DNA of 39,501 nt from Labilibaculum sp. (GCA_016760525.1 JAESUW010000007.1:1-39501); one strand, 5' to 3'; numbered from the stretch's first letter, positions 1 through 7,691 are shown. The notes: generated by a model from the letters alone, not told the origin. Numbers and translations are program-made.

Positions 1-1
1 C

Positions 2-163
2 AATTTATTAGGAACACTCACAGGAAGTATGACAAGTACGCCTGGTTTAGCGGCTGTTGATGGAATGACTGATTCTTCAGCTCCGTCTATTGCTTATGCC
101 ACAGTTTACCCAATTGCAATGGTATTATTAATGATTTGTGTTCAATTGCTAAGTATGTGGTAA
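2..163 (+). CDS. C-terminal end of an AspT/YidE-type membrane transporter (partial)
   Basis: The gene enters from the left edge; only the last 53 codons are present, ending in TAA at 161-163. The translated tail contains GSMTSTPGLA, followed by an alanine/tyrosine-rich stretch (IAYATVYPIAMV) and a final hydrophobic helix ending LLSMW. The GxxTSTPxLA turn followed by AYAxVYP is characteristic of the second transporter half of the aspartate-alanine antiporter (AspT/YidE/YbjL) family, so a multi-pass inner-membrane carrier is likely. Its substrate cannot be told from this fragment. It converges on exonuclease III and shares a bidirectional terminator with it. Confidence 0.7.
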   Translation, partial: NLLGTLTGSMTSTPGLAAVDGMTDSSAPSIAYATVYPIAMVLLMICVQLLSMW

Positions 164-170
164 AATAAAA

Positions 171-197
171 ATCCCGAAAAGATAATCTTCTCGGGAT
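171..197. terminator. Bidirectional intrinsic terminator between convergent genes
   Basis: A long hairpin pairs ATCCCGA with TCGGGAT, and an inner AAGAT pairs with ATCTT. It is preceded by an A-rich run (164-170) and followed by ATTATATTTT, so it can end transcription from both sides: the transporter on plus and exonuclease III on minus. Confidence 0.8.
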
Positions 198-217
198 ATT
201 ATATTTTAGTTGAACTG

Positions 218-985
218 TTAAAAATCTATTTCAACAACAACAGGGCAATGGTCCGAGTGAACCACATCGGCTAATATTGATCCTCCTTTTAGTTGATCAC
301 GAAGCGGTTCGCTCACCATATGATAATCGATTCTCCAACCTAAGTTCTTTCCTCTGGAACCAGCTCTGTAGCTCCACCAACTGTATTTGTCAGGCGATTG
401 ATCAAACACCCTGAAGCTGTCAATAAATCCATTATCAATAAACTGGCTTACCCATTCTCTTTCCTCAGGTAAGAAACCCGAAACACCTTTTTTCTTTTTT
501 GGATTACTGATATCGATTTCTTTATGGCAGATATTATAATCACCGCCAATAATCAAATTCGGTCTTTCCTTTTTTAATTCAGTAATGTACTCCTGAAAAT
601 AGGCCAGCCAATCCATTTTGTAATCTTGTCGTGGACCGCCGGTAGTTCCAGATGGATGATAGGTACTAAAAACTGAAACATCGCCAAAATCAGCTCTAAT
701 TGCTCTACCTTCAATATCATATTTTGGGTTATCAATTCCAATAACCACTTTATCCGGCTTAACTTTACTTAAAATACCGACACCACTATATCCTTTCTTT
801 TCAGCCGAAAACCAATAACAATGATAGCCCAATTCCTCAAAAAGGTGGGTTTCAATCTGCTCCGGTTGTGCTTTAGTTTCCTGAATTAGAAGAATGTCCG
901 GATCTTCCTGTTTTAACCACCCAATAAAGTCTTTACCAAGAGCAGCTCTAATTCCATTTACATTGTAACTTATTATTTTTTGCAT
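218..985 (-). CDS. xth: Exodeoxyribonuclease III (AP endonuclease)
   Basis: A 255-residue member of the exonuclease III/APE1 family. It cuts DNA 5' of abasic sites and removes 3' blocking groups in base-excision repair. The whole catalytic set is visible: N8 in YNVNGIRA, E36 in QETK (metal ligand), Y109 followed by HPSG, D149 and N151 in GGDYN, D220 in WRIDY, and the terminal S244-D245-H246. The length matches the bacterial enzyme and ATG at 985 gives the expected N-terminus (MQKIISYNVNG). It stands alone on the minus strand, convergent with the transporter and divergent from rsgA. Nothing is unusual. Confidence 0.96.
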   Translation of the reverse strand: MQKIISYNVNGIRAALGKDFIGWLKQEDPDILLIQETKAQPEQIETHLFEELGYHCYWFSAEKKGYSGVGILSKVKPDKVVIGIDNPKYDIEGRAIRADFGDVSVFSTYHPSGTTGGPRQDYKMDWLAYFQEYITELKKERPNLIIGGDYNICHKEIDISNPKKKKGVSGFLPEEREWVSQFIDNGFIDSFRVFDQSPDKYSWWSYRAGSRGKNLGWRIDYHMVSEPLRDQLKGGSILADVVHSDHCPVVVEIDF

Positions 986-1089
986 AGCGTATATTTTTAA
1001 AAGAAGAGAATAAAGGTAAAAAAAGAAAAAACCGGAAAGGATAAATTCAGATAAGAGATTTGTTAAATTATCAGAAAATTAAAATGTAA

Positions 1090-1122
1090 TTGCCTAAAAT
1101 TGCTTGAAATCAATTACTTTTG
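1090..1122 (+). promoter_or_regulatory. Bacteroidota-type promoter for rsgA
   Basis: A -7 element TACTTTTG (1115-1122) matches TAnnTTTG exactly, with TTG at 1090-1092 upstream (spacing 22, slightly long). Transcription would begin near 1128. That rules out the upstream in-frame TTG at 1104 as the start of RsgA and supports TTG at 1140. Confidence 0.6.
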
Positions 1123-1139
1123 TAAGAAAAATAAGAACA

Positions 1140-2066
1140 TTGAAAGAAGGATTAGTAATCAAGTCGACAGGAAGTTGGTATACCGTAAAATCCAACGATG
1201 GTGTAATTCATAATTGCCGCATAAAAGGACGGTTTAGAATGGATGGAATTCGTACAACCAATCCTATATCGGTTGGTGATAAAGTGGAATTTGAAGAGGG
1301 AAATGAAGCAAATGTAATTGTGAAGATCCTTGATCGGAAGAATTACATCATTCGAAAATCATCCAACTTATCAAAACACAGTCAGATAATTGCATCGAAT
1401 ATAGATCAGGCGTTTTTAATTGTCACGGTTAATTATCCGTTAACAACAACAACTTTTATCGATCGTTTTCTAGCAGCGGCTGAAGCTTATCGGATTCCTG
1501 TCAATCTTATTTTCAATAAAATTGACAGATACCGGCCAAATGATTTAGTACGCTTGGAAGAATTAAAATTCACCTACGAAAGAATTGGCTACAAGTGTTT
1601 TGAGATTTCTGCTAAACAGGGAACTCATCTGGATATCATTAAAAAAACTTTAAAGGGAAAAATAAACCTGCTTTCGGGACACTCAGGCGTTGGAAAATCA
1701 ACTTTAATAAATGCAATTCAGCCTGATTTAGATCTAAAAACGGGCGAGATTTCTGAAGCACATTCTCAAGGGAAACACACAACAACTTTTTCAGAAATGT
1801 TCGAATTGGATTTTGATGGATATATTATTGATACTCCTGGTATTAGGGGTTTTGGAACAGTCGATATGAAAAAGGAAGAAATGTCACACTTTTTTCCTGA
1901 AATATTTAAAACTTCTGAGCATTGTCAATTTAACAATTGTACTCACGTACACGAACCAAAATGCGCAGTAAAAGGAGCTGTTGAAATTGGCGAAATCTGC
2001 ATCACCCGATACGAAAGTTATTTGGGTATGATTATGGAAGATGAGGATAGCAAATACAGAATTTAA
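1140..2066 (+). CDS. rsgA: Ribosome small-subunit-dependent GTPase RsgA
   Basis: RsgA is a circularly permuted GTPase that checks late 30S subunit maturation. From the chosen start (308 residues) an N-terminal OB fold (about 1-75) begins MKEGLVIKSTGSWY. The permuted G motifs follow: NKID 126-129 (G4), SAK 157-159 (G5), GHSGVGKST 180-188 (P-loop), TTT 214-216 (G2 region) and DTPG 231-234 (G3). A C-terminal zinc knuckle uses C262, C267, H269 and C275. The TTG at 1140 is preferred because family members begin at this residue, and because a strong -7 element lies between 1140 and the alternative in-frame TTG at 1104. The downstream AIM24 fragment looks dead, so this is probably a single-gene transcript. 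Confidence 0.93.
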   Translation: MKEGLVIKSTGSWYTVKSNDGVIHNCRIKGRFRMDGIRTTNPISVGDKVEFEEGNEANVIVKILDRKNYIIRKSSNLSKHSQIIASNIDQAFLIVTVNYPLTTTTFIDRFLAAAEAYRIPVNLIFNKIDRYRPNDLVRLEELKFTYERIGYKCFEISAKQGTHLDIIKKTLKGKINLLSGHSGVGKSTLINAIQPDLDLKTGEISEAHSQGKHTTTFSEMFELDFDGYIIDTPGIRGFGTVDMKKEEMSHFFPEIFKTSEHCQFNNCTHVHEPKCAVKGAVEIGEICITRYESYLGMIMEDEDSKYRI

Positions 2067-2100
2067 AGAATTATTAGTTCAAAACTATAAATTCTGGTAA

Positions 2101-2274
2101 GAAACTTGTGTTGTCGCCTTTGAGGAAGGAATATTTTTAGCAACACTGAAAGGAACAGGTAAAGTTTGGTTACAATTAATGCCAATTCGGAAATTGGTGA
2201 AAGCAATTGCTCCCAGAGGCGAAAATCGATCAAAGGGAGCCAGTTCAATACTCGGAGAGTTTCTCGAAGGATAG
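2101..2274 (+). pseudogene. C-terminal remnant of an AIM24/TIGR00266-family gene
   Basis: After a TAA at 2098-2100 the frame stays open to TAG at 2272-2274 and reads [19 protein letters not shown], later ending in [10 protein letters not shown]. This resembles the C-terminus of the AIM24 (TIGR00266) beta-barrel family, in which a GEGLFL...GxGxVWLQ strand pair is followed by a Gly-rich tail. No start codon and no upstream two thirds of the gene are present: the sequence goes straight from the rsgA stop into this tail. It is best read as the 3' stub of a deleted gene. The family assignment is from motif memory only. The opposite strand also carries an open frame here, which I treat as a shadow. 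Confidence 0.55.
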
Positions 2275-2299
2275 CTGAACTAATAATTTAAACATACAA

Positions 2300-2325
2300 G
2301 CACGTAATCATTACGTGCTCTTTTT
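2300..2325 (+). terminator. Hairpin with T tract upstream of mnmH
   Basis: GCACGTAA pairs with TTACGTGC around a TCA loop, followed by TCTTTTT. It is a good intrinsic terminator for the rsgA side. It lies only 20 bases before the mnmH start, so if mnmH transcription starts upstream of it, it would sit in the leader. Confidence 0.75.
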
Positions 2326-2344
2326 ATTGATATAAAACGAATAA

Positions 2345-3376
2345 ATGGCTACAATACTTGATCCTAAAGAATTTCTTGAAATGGGTAAAACTTTACCCAT
2401 GCTTGATGTTCGAACAGCAGCAGAATTTGATAATGGTCATATTCCAGAAGCTCAAAACCTACCAATTTTCTCAAACGAAGAAAGAGTTCTTGTCGGAACT
2501 AAATACAAGAGGGCAGGAAAGGATTCAGCTGTTTTATTGGGTTTGGAATTGGTGGGCCCAAAATTGGCCCGTTTTGTAAAGCAGGCTAAGAAAATTGCTC
2601 CAGAAAAAAAAATACTGATACATTGTTGGAGAGGCGGAATGCGAAGTGGAAGTATGGCTTGGCTGTTCGAGACTGCCGGATTCACAGTTTATCTGTTAAA
2701 AGGCGGTTATAAAGCTTACAGAGCCTACAATCGGGAACAGTTTCTTAAAAAAGCGGAAATTATTGTACTGGGTGGAATGACAGGAAGTGGTAAAACGGAA
2801 GTTTTACATGAAATGATAAAAATGGGGCATCAGGTTTTGGATTTGGAAGGTGTTGCAAATCATAAAGGATCTGTTTTTGGAGCATTGGGGCAAGCCGATC
2901 AGCCTACAAGTGAAAATTTTGAAAATGAATTGGCTGAAATTTGGTCAGATTTTGATTTCAACCGCACAATTTGGATTGAAGATGAAAGTAATTCAGTTGG
3001 AGCCGTATGGATCAATGAAGGTTTATTTCTTCGTATGAGAAAAGCTGATGTAATTAAAATGGACATTCCCAAAGAAGAGCGAATCGGGAGATTGGTTAAA
3101 GAGTACGCCTGTTTCGATATTGCAGTTTTAAAAGAGCTTGTTTTAAAGATTGAGAAGCGATTGGGAGGACTGAATGTGAAAAATGCTTTTGAAAGTCTTG
3201 AGAAAGGAGATTTTCATACAGTTGCGGATATTACATTAACATACTACGATAAAGCCTATCAGCATGGTCAAGAGAAGCGCAAAGGTCAGACTATTCACAC
3301 GATAGAATTAGAAAAAGATAATCCTAAAGAAAATGCGAAAGCCATACTTGAATTCTACATTAACCTAAAGAAGTAG
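2345..3376 (+). CDS. mnmH: tRNA 2-selenouridine synthase
   Basis: MnmH (SelU/YbbB) replaces the sulfur of 2-thiouridine at tRNA wobble position 34 with selenium through a geranylated intermediate, using selenophosphate from SelD. The 343-residue protein has an N-terminal rhodanese domain with the catalytic Cys94 in HCWRGGMRS, then a P-loop domain starting GGMTGSGKT (143-151). Both the order and the length are typical of the family. It sits alone between a hairpin (2300-2325) and a sensor kinase gene; selD is not in the window. The gene implies that this organism uses selenium at least for tRNA. Confidence 0.93.
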   Translation: MATILDPKEFLEMGKTLPMLDVRTAAEFDNGHIPEAQNLPIFSNEERVLVGTKYKRAGKDSAVLLGLELVGPKLARFVKQAKKIAPEKKILIHCWRGGMRSGSMAWLFETAGFTVYLLKGGYKAYRAYNREQFLKKAEIIVLGGMTGSGKTEVLHEMIKMGHQVLDLEGVANHKGSVFGALGQADQPTSENFENELAEIWSDFDFNRTIWIEDESNSVGAVWINEGLFLRMRKADVIKMDIPKEERIGRLVKEYACFDIAVLKELVLKIEKRLGGLNVKNAFESLEKGDFHTVADITLTYYDKAYQHGQEKRKGQTIHTIELEKDNPKENAKAILEFYINLKK

Positions 3377-3443
3377 TTTCGCTTGCATAAGAAATCAAAA
3401 GATTTGTCGTTATCTTTATGTGAAACCTTAGAACTCGAAAATC

Positions 3444-4589
3444 TTGGATATCTATCTGAAAAACCGTCATTGGAAACTATATTTTTCAATAATTGCTATT
3501 ACAATTGTTTTTGGCTCTATTCTGTATACCAATAATTTGGTTGGAAAGCTGGCCAATGAGGAAGTGAAGAAAATTGAATTGTGGGCTGAAGGAATTCGAA
3601 GCCTGCATTTAAATCCCGATCAGGATGTTTCTCTTATTAATCGTATTTTAGAACAAAATGAGACCATTCCGGTTATTCTTATCGATGATAATGGGAACTT
3701 GATTGATTATAGGAATATTAAACTACCGAAAAGGAATAGAGATGAGGTTTTAAAGGAAAAACTTCAGGACATGAAGGATCAGAATCGCTCGATAGAAATA
3801 GAGCTTGTAAATGGCAAAAACTACATCTATTTCGATGATTCGAGTCTGTTGAAGAGGTTAGCGTGGTATCCTTTTGTTCAATTAGGAGCCATTATTACCT
3901 TTATTTTAATTGCATATTTGGCTTTTTCCTATTCAAAATCAGCAGAACAAAATCAGGTTTGGGTAGGAATGTCGAAGGAAACTGCTCATCAATTGGGAAC
4001 ACCTATTAGTTCATTAATGGCATGGATGGAACTCATTAAGGCAGGTGAAATTAATCCGGAATTTGCCATTGAAATGGCAAAGGATGTAAATCGATTAGAA
4101 GTAATTGCCGAACGTTTCTCGAAAATAGGATCGAAACCTGTTTTAAAGTTTACAAATATCTTTGACGTATTGGAAAGCAGTATCGAATACTTAAAAAAGA
4201 GAACTTCCGATAAAGTGGAGTTTAGTTTAGATGTTAAAGAGGTTGATACTGCTGTCGTTCCATTAAATAAGGAGTTGTTTTCCTGGGTAATTGAGAATTT
4301 ATCGAAGAATGCAGTTGATGCGATGGAGGGGAAGGGAGAATTGAAATTTTTGGTTTCAAGCAAAGCAAATCAATTCATAATTGATATCAGCGATACAGGA
4401 AAAGGAATAGCAAGAAATCAATTTAAGACTATTTTTAAGCCAGGATTTACCTCAAAAAAGCGAGGATGGGGTCTTGGATTATCTCTTTCGAAAAGAATTA
4501 TTGAAAAATATCATCGTGGAAAAATATTTGTTGTTAGCTCAGAAATGGGCAGTGGTGCGGTTTTCAGGATTATTTTACCTTTAAATTGA
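3444..4589 (+). CDS. Orphan membrane sensor histidine kinase
   Basis: A 381-residue kinase with TM1 at about 12-32, a periplasmic sensor segment of about 100 residues, and TM2 at about 143-164. The H-box ETAHQLGTPISS carries the phosphorylated H182. The ATPase domain shows the N-box ENLSKNAVDAM (284-294), the G1 box DTGKG (317-321) and the G2 box GWGLGLS (341-347). The HQLGTP H-box departs from the common HELRTP form but recurs in Bacteroidota kinases. The start is TTG at 3444, which gives a short cytoplasmic N-terminus before TM1; no ATG lies near it. No response regulator is adjacent, so its partner is unknown. A 12-base palindrome (4589-4600) overlaps the stop codon. Confidence 0.85.
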   Translation: MDIYLKNRHWKLYFSIIAITIVFGSILYTNNLVGKLANEEVKKIELWAEGIRSLHLNPDQDVSLINRILEQNETIPVILIDDNGNLIDYRNIKLPKRNRDEVLKEKLQDMKDQNRSIEIELVNGKNYIYFDDSSLLKRLAWYPFVQLGAIITFILIAYLAFSYSKSAEQNQVWVGMSKETAHQLGTPISSLMAWMELIKAGEINPEFAIEMAKDVNRLEVIAERFSKIGSKPVLKFTNIFDVLESSIEYLKKRTSDKVEFSLDVKEVDTAVVPLNKELFSWVIENLSKNAVDAMEGKGELKFLVSSKANQFIIDISDTGKGIARNQFKTIFKPGFTSKKRGWGLGLSLSKRIIEKYHRGKIFVVSSEMGSGAVFRIILPLN

Positions 4590-4619
4590 ATCAATTGATT
4601 TTCAAATACCTGATTTTTT

Positions 4620-4650
4620 TTTGAAACCACCAAAGAACTACCTATTTTTG
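4620..4650 (+). promoter_or_regulatory. Strong Bacteroidota promoter upstream of yceD
   Basis: TTTG (4620-4623), exactly 19 bases, then TATTTTTG (4643-4650): a full match to the Bacteroidota housekeeping-sigma consensus. The start point would be near 4657, about 130 bases before yceD and just before a hairpin at 4681-4699. Confidence 0.7.
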
Positions 4651-4680
4651 CACCCCCGTTTTCAACGGAATATCATCATT

Positions 4681-4713
4681 GAAACTGTAATTCAGTTTCC
4701 TAATTGGTTTTTT
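4681..4713 (+). terminator. Hairpin and T-rich tract in the yceD leader (possible early terminator)
   Basis: GAAACTG (4681-4687) pairs with CAGTTTC (4693-4699) around TAATT. A run of seven T ends near 4713, but an eight-base spacer separates it from the stem, so it is a weak terminator by the usual rules. Together with the promoter at 4620-4650 it could define a transcript of about 55 nucleotides or act as an attenuator. Confidence 0.35.
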
Positions 4714-4761
4714 TGCCAAAAAAAGATGTTGGAATTTATGAAAACGTATGATTAATTTTTA

Positions 4762-4769
4762 TACTTTTG
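4762..4769 (+). promoter_or_regulatory. Second -7 element, proximal promoter of yceD-rpmF
   Basis: TACTTTTG matches TAnnTTTG exactly and sits 20 bases before the TTG start codon at 4790. No convincing -33 TTTG lies at 19-21 bases. The leader would be very short. Confidence 0.5.
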
Positions 4770-4789
4770 CAAAGTTTTATTAGAATATT

Positions 4790-5317
4790 TTGGATTATCT
4801 AGCAAAATATACGATTCCTTTTAAAGGATTGGAAGATGGTAAACATGAATTTGATTTTACCATCGATCAGAAATTTTTTGAGCATTTTCAAAAGGAAGAT
4901 GCATATCAAGTTGATGCTTCAGTGAAAGTAATACTGGAGAAGAAGACTTTGGTTATGACTCTTACCATTAAATTGGATGGTAAAATGAATGTGCCTTGCG
5001 ATCGTTGTCTTGAGCAATTTGATTTGAAGGTAAGCGGAGAAAGCTCTGTTTACGTGAAATTTGGAGATGAAAACGAAGAGCTGGCAGAAGATGTGATTGT
5101 GATTTCAGAAGCGGTAAACGAACTTGAAGCTGCACATTACATTTATGAGTTATTTTCACTTAGCTTACCTTTAAGCTTTGTTCATCCAGAAGATGAAAAC
5201 GGAGATAGCACTTGTAACGAAGAAATGATTCAGAAATTGAATGACCATACTGAGAAAGATGAAGAGATCATCGATCCAAGATGGAATGATTTAAGAAAAT
5301 TGATTGATAATAATTAG
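4790..5317 (+). CDS. yceD: YceD/DUF177 family protein (large-subunit rRNA accumulation)
   Basis: A 175-residue DUF177 protein. Family members (E. coli YceD, plant homologues) are needed for 23S rRNA accumulation and are almost always found just upstream of rpmF, as here (16-base gap). The family's Cys pair is visible as C70 and C73 in VPCDRCLEQ, followed by the conserved beta-strand region and an acidic C-terminal half (EELAEDVIVI). The start is TTG at 4790; the first ATG downstream would remove the conserved N-terminus (YTIPFKGLEDG). It is probably cotranscribed with rpmF from the promoters at 4620 and 4762. Confidence 0.88.
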   Translation: MDYLAKYTIPFKGLEDGKHEFDFTIDQKFFEHFQKEDAYQVDASVKVILEKKTLVMTLTIKLDGKMNVPCDRCLEQFDLKVSGESSVYVKFGDENEELAEDVIVISEAVNELEAAHYIYELFSLSLPLSFVHPEDENGDSTCNEEMIQKLNDHTEKDEEIIDPRWNDLRKLIDNN

Positions 5318-5333
5318 TTAAATAGGTTGAAAA

Positions 5334-5519
5334 ATGGCACATCCAAAACACAGAACGTCGAAGCAGAGAAGAAATAAGAGAAGAACTCATATTAAAGCAA
5401 CTCCAGCTACTTTAGCATCTTGCTCAAATTGTGGAGTAACTGTTAAATATCATACTGTTTGCCCTGAGTGCGGTTATTACAGAGGTAAATTGGCGATCGA
5501 AAAACAAGTTACGGCATAA
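5334..5519 (+). CDS. rpmF: Ribosomal protein bL32
   Basis: A 61-residue bL32 of the large ribosomal subunit. The basic N-terminus starts MAHPKHRTSKQRR. A zinc ribbon follows with C30-x2-C33 and C43-x2-C46 (CSNC ... CPEC), so this is the zinc-binding (C+) form. It follows yceD by 16 bases and ends ahead of a clear terminator at 5559-5590. Confidence 0.97.
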   Translation: MAHPKHRTSKQRRNKRRTHIKATPATLASCSNCGVTVKYHTVCPECGYYRGKLAIEKQVTA

Positions 5520-5558
5520 CCTAAGTCAAATTATTTAGGTTGAACGCACTACGTAAAT

Positions 5559-5590
5559 TTGCTCCTCAGGTTTAACTTGGGAGCAATTTT
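5559..5590 (+). terminator. Intrinsic terminator after rpmF
   Basis: TTGCTCC (5559-5565) pairs with GGAGCAA (5580-5586). An inner CAGG pairs with CTTG across a one-base bulge, and TTTT follows. It separates yceD-rpmF from fabH. Confidence 0.8.
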
Positions 5591-5666
5591 GCTTATTATA
5601 CAGTTTCATTTGCATATTTTGTTTCAATCAACTTGTTGATTGAAGCTTAATTATGCCACTATTTTA

Positions 5667-5697
5667 TTTGTGTAGAATTGAATACTGTATAATTTGG
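5667..5697 (+). promoter_or_regulatory. Promoter of fabH
   Basis: TTTG (5667-5670), 19 bases, then TAATTTGG (5690-5697), one mismatch from TAnnTTTG. It lies 40 bases before the fabH ATG and downstream of the rpmF terminator, so fabH has its own promoter. Confidence 0.55.
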
Positions 5698-5737
5698 AAG
5701 CGCAATCTATCTGATAAACACTAAGCAAGCTAGAAGA

Positions 5738-6736
5738 ATGTCAAAAATTAATGCAGTAATTACTGGTGTTGGAGCTTACGTTCCAGACTATGTTCTTACC
5801 AATGAGGAATTGAGCACCATGGTTAATACAACCGATGAGTGGATCATGACTCGTATTGGTATTAAGGAAAGAAGAATTCTAAAAGGCGAAGGGAAAGGAT
5901 CTTCTGATTTAGGAGCAAAAGCTGTTGAAGAGCTTTTGAAAAAAACAGATACTTCTCCTGAGGATGTTGATTTGTTGATTTGCGCCACAGTAACTCCTGA
6001 TATGCAATTTCCGGCAACAGCTAATATCATTAGCGACAAACTGGGAATTAATGATGCATTTAGTTTCGATTTAAATGCAGGATGTTCAGGTTTCTTATTT
6101 GCATTGGCTACAGGCTCTAAATATATTCAATCAGGAATGTACAAAAAAGTTGTGATCGTTGGTGCTGAGAAAATGTCATCCATAGTTGACTATACTGATC
6201 GTCAGACATGTGCAATATTTGGTGATGGTGCCGCAGCAGTAATGTTGGAGCCTACCACCGAAGATATTGGTATTATTGATGAAATGTTACATACTCAAGG
6301 TTTTGGAAGAAAACATTTGCATCAGAAAGCAGGTGGATCTTGTAAGCCTGCAAGTCATGAAACAATTGATTCTCGTGAGCATTTCATTTATCAGGAAGGA
6401 AATCATGTGTTTAAGCATGCTGTTTCCAACATGGCTGATGTTTCTGTCGAAATGATGGAAAAACACAACATAACTGCTGATGATTTAGCATGGTTGGTTC
6501 CGCATCAGGCAAATAACCGTATTATTGAAGCCACAGCTAAACGTATGGGATTGGCAAAAGAGAAAGTGATGATTAATATTGAAAAATATGGCAACACTAC
6601 TTCGGCTACTATTCCTTTGTGTTTATGGGAATGGGAAAATCAATTAAGTAAAGGCGACAATCTAATCCTTTCAGGCTTTGGTGCCGGGTTTACTTGGGGT
6701 TCCATACTCGTGAAATGGGGTTACGATTCAAAATAA
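5738..6736 (+). CDS. fabH: Beta-ketoacyl-ACP synthase III
   Basis: FabH condenses an acyl-CoA primer with malonyl-ACP to begin type II fatty-acid synthesis. The 332-residue protein carries the complete triad: Cys116 in NAGCSGFLF, His256 in VPHQANNRI and Asn286 in [11 protein letters not shown]. The FGDGAAA glycine-rich loop (about 161-167) is present. Length and start ([17 protein letters not shown]) are standard. It follows yceD-rpmF as in many Bacteroidota, where era and der often come next; here they are absent and a strong terminator follows. Confidence 0.96.
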   Translation: MSKINAVITGVGAYVPDYVLTNEELSTMVNTTDEWIMTRIGIKERRILKGEGKGSSDLGAKAVEELLKKTDTSPEDVDLLICATVTPDMQFPATANIISDKLGINDAFSFDLNAGCSGFLFALATGSKYIQSGMYKKVVIVGAEKMSSIVDYTDRQTCAIFGDGAAAVMLEPTTEDIGIIDEMLHTQGFGRKHLHQKAGGSCKPASHETIDSREHFIYQEGNHVFKHAVSNMADVSVEMMEKHNITADDLAWLVPHQANNRIIEATAKRMGLAKEKVMINIEKYGNTTSATIPLCLWEWENQLSKGDNLILSGFGAGFTWGSILVKWGYDSK

Positions 6737-6762
6737 AACAATAACAAAGTAAATTATATAAT

Positions 6763-6791
6763 AAGGCCTCCAGTTTGGAGGCCTTTTTTTT
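6763..6791 (+). terminator. Intrinsic terminator after fabH
   Basis: GGCCTCC (6765-6771) and GGAGGCC (6777-6783) form a GC-rich stem around AGTTT, flanked by AA and followed by eight T. It is a textbook terminator. Confidence 0.92.
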
Positions 6792-7069
6792 GTTGTAATA
6801 GTGTGATGTGAGTGGTTTTTCTCATCCAATTTTTTACATTTGTATAGCCTGAGAAACGTTCCGGTGAGTTCTTTTCCTTTATGGAAATACTATTTTTAAT
6901 AAAAATGAGTTGATTTAGTATTGCTAATTTAAAATAGACTTCGGGTGAAGCTTACCTAAATTAAAGAACATTTCGTATTTTAAATTGTGAGAAAGTACCT
7001 TTCACCATGATTTTTTGTTAGTAAAGAACAATTTTCAATTCAGGTTTATAATCTCAATTAGAGTTTAAC
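6792..7069 (+). promoter_or_regulatory. Promoter and long leader ahead of the bactofilin-atp operon
   Basis: A -7 element TACATTTG lies at 6835-6842; the corresponding -33 position reads GTGG, which is weak. If used, it makes a leader of about 220 bases before the bactofilin ATG. The leader contains small stems (CTTC-GGGT-GAAG near 6940, GAAAG-TAC-CTTTC near 6990) but no riboswitch that I recognise and no convincing open frame. This is the likely control region of the whole ATP synthase operon. Confidence 0.4.
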
Positions 7070-7459
7070 ATGTTTAGTAAAAGAAATAAAATGAGCAAAA
7101 ACAATGAAGTACAGCCAACAGCAGTCAATCTTGTCTGCGATGGCACATCAATAAAAGGTGATATTCAGGCATCTAGAGATATTAGAATTGATGGATTTCT
7201 TAACGGTAAAATAGTGGTGAACGGGAAAGTTGTGATTGGGAATACAGGTAAAATAGAAGGGGATGTTCAGTGCAAAACAATTGATGTTTCGGGAAGAGTA
7301 GAAGGTAATATTACAGCCTCGGAAATGGTCAATTTAAAAAACACTGCAATTATTCATGGGAATATCACTACTGATAAAATTACAGTTGAGCCTGGAGCCA
7401 AATTTACAGGTTCATGTAAAATGGGGGATGTCGCTCCTAAAAAAGATGAAAAAAAATAA
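7070..7459 (+). CDS. Bactofilin (polymer-forming cytoskeletal protein)
   Basis: A 129-residue bactofilin (DUF583). These proteins self-assemble without nucleotide into filaments of a right-handed beta-helix and often sit on the membrane, organising cell-wall enzymes or polarity. The core shows the repeating short strands GDIQASRDIRIDG, GKIVVNGKVVIG, GKIEGDVQCKTIDVSG, with conserved G-x-I/V-x-G turns, flanked by a basic N-terminus and a charged C-terminus. An internal ATG at 7091 (MSKNNEVQ) could also serve as the start. Its 3' end overlaps the atpZ start by 14 bases, so the two are translationally linked. Confidence 0.9.
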   Translation: MFSKRNKMSKNNEVQPTAVNLVCDGTSIKGDIQASRDIRIDGFLNGKIVVNGKVVIGNTGKIEGDVQCKTIDVSGRVEGNITASEMVNLKNTAIIHGNITTDKITVEPGAKFTGSCKMGDVAPKKDEKK

Positions 7460-7691
7460 AGAGGATCTCACTGATTCTTTCGAAAAGAGAAAAAAGAAAA
7501 CGACCAGTCTTGCAAAATATTCAGGTCTTGCATTTCAAATGATAGCAATTATTCTTCTTGTTTTGTTTGGAGGCATTAAAATGGATGAATATCTGGGAAA
7601 TGAATTTCCATTATTCACAATAATTGGAGCTTTTGGAGGTGTTGTTTTATCCCTGTATTTTGCGTTAAAAGATTTATTTAAAAATAATTGA
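7446..7691 (+). CDS. atpZ: AtpZ/AtpI-family small membrane subunit
   Basis: An 81-residue two-helix membrane protein of the AtpZ/AtpI (ATPase_gene1) family. Members sit at the head of F1Fo operons and are linked to Mg/Ca uptake or c-ring assembly. The Lys-rich N-terminus leads into AKYSGLAFQMIAIILLVLFG (TM1), then GGIKMDEYLG and a second helix at IIGAFGGVVLSLYFALKDL. ATG at 7446 is chosen because it starts the family-like sequence (MKKNKEDLTDSFEKR). In-frame upstream codons lie inside bactofilin and are not expected to be translated. It overlaps bactofilin by 14 bases. Confidence 0.85.
   Translation: MKKNKEDLTDSFEKRKKKTTSLAKYSGLAFQMIAIILLVLFGGIKMDEYLGNEFPLFTIIGAFGGVVLSLYFALKDLFKNN

Noticed and set aside
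1104-1139. Longer RsgA start at TTG 1104
   Set aside because: A consensus -7 element (1115-1122) lies inside this extension, and family members begin at the residue encoded at 1140.
2063-2248. Minus-strand open frame of 61 codons in the rsgA-mnmH gap
   Set aside because: It has no recognisable motif, and the plus strand at the same place reads as the AIM24-like tail.
4589-4600. Palindrome AATCAATTGATT as a terminator of the orphan kinase gene
   Set aside because: It is AT-rich, lacks a loop and lacks a T tract; it may be chance.
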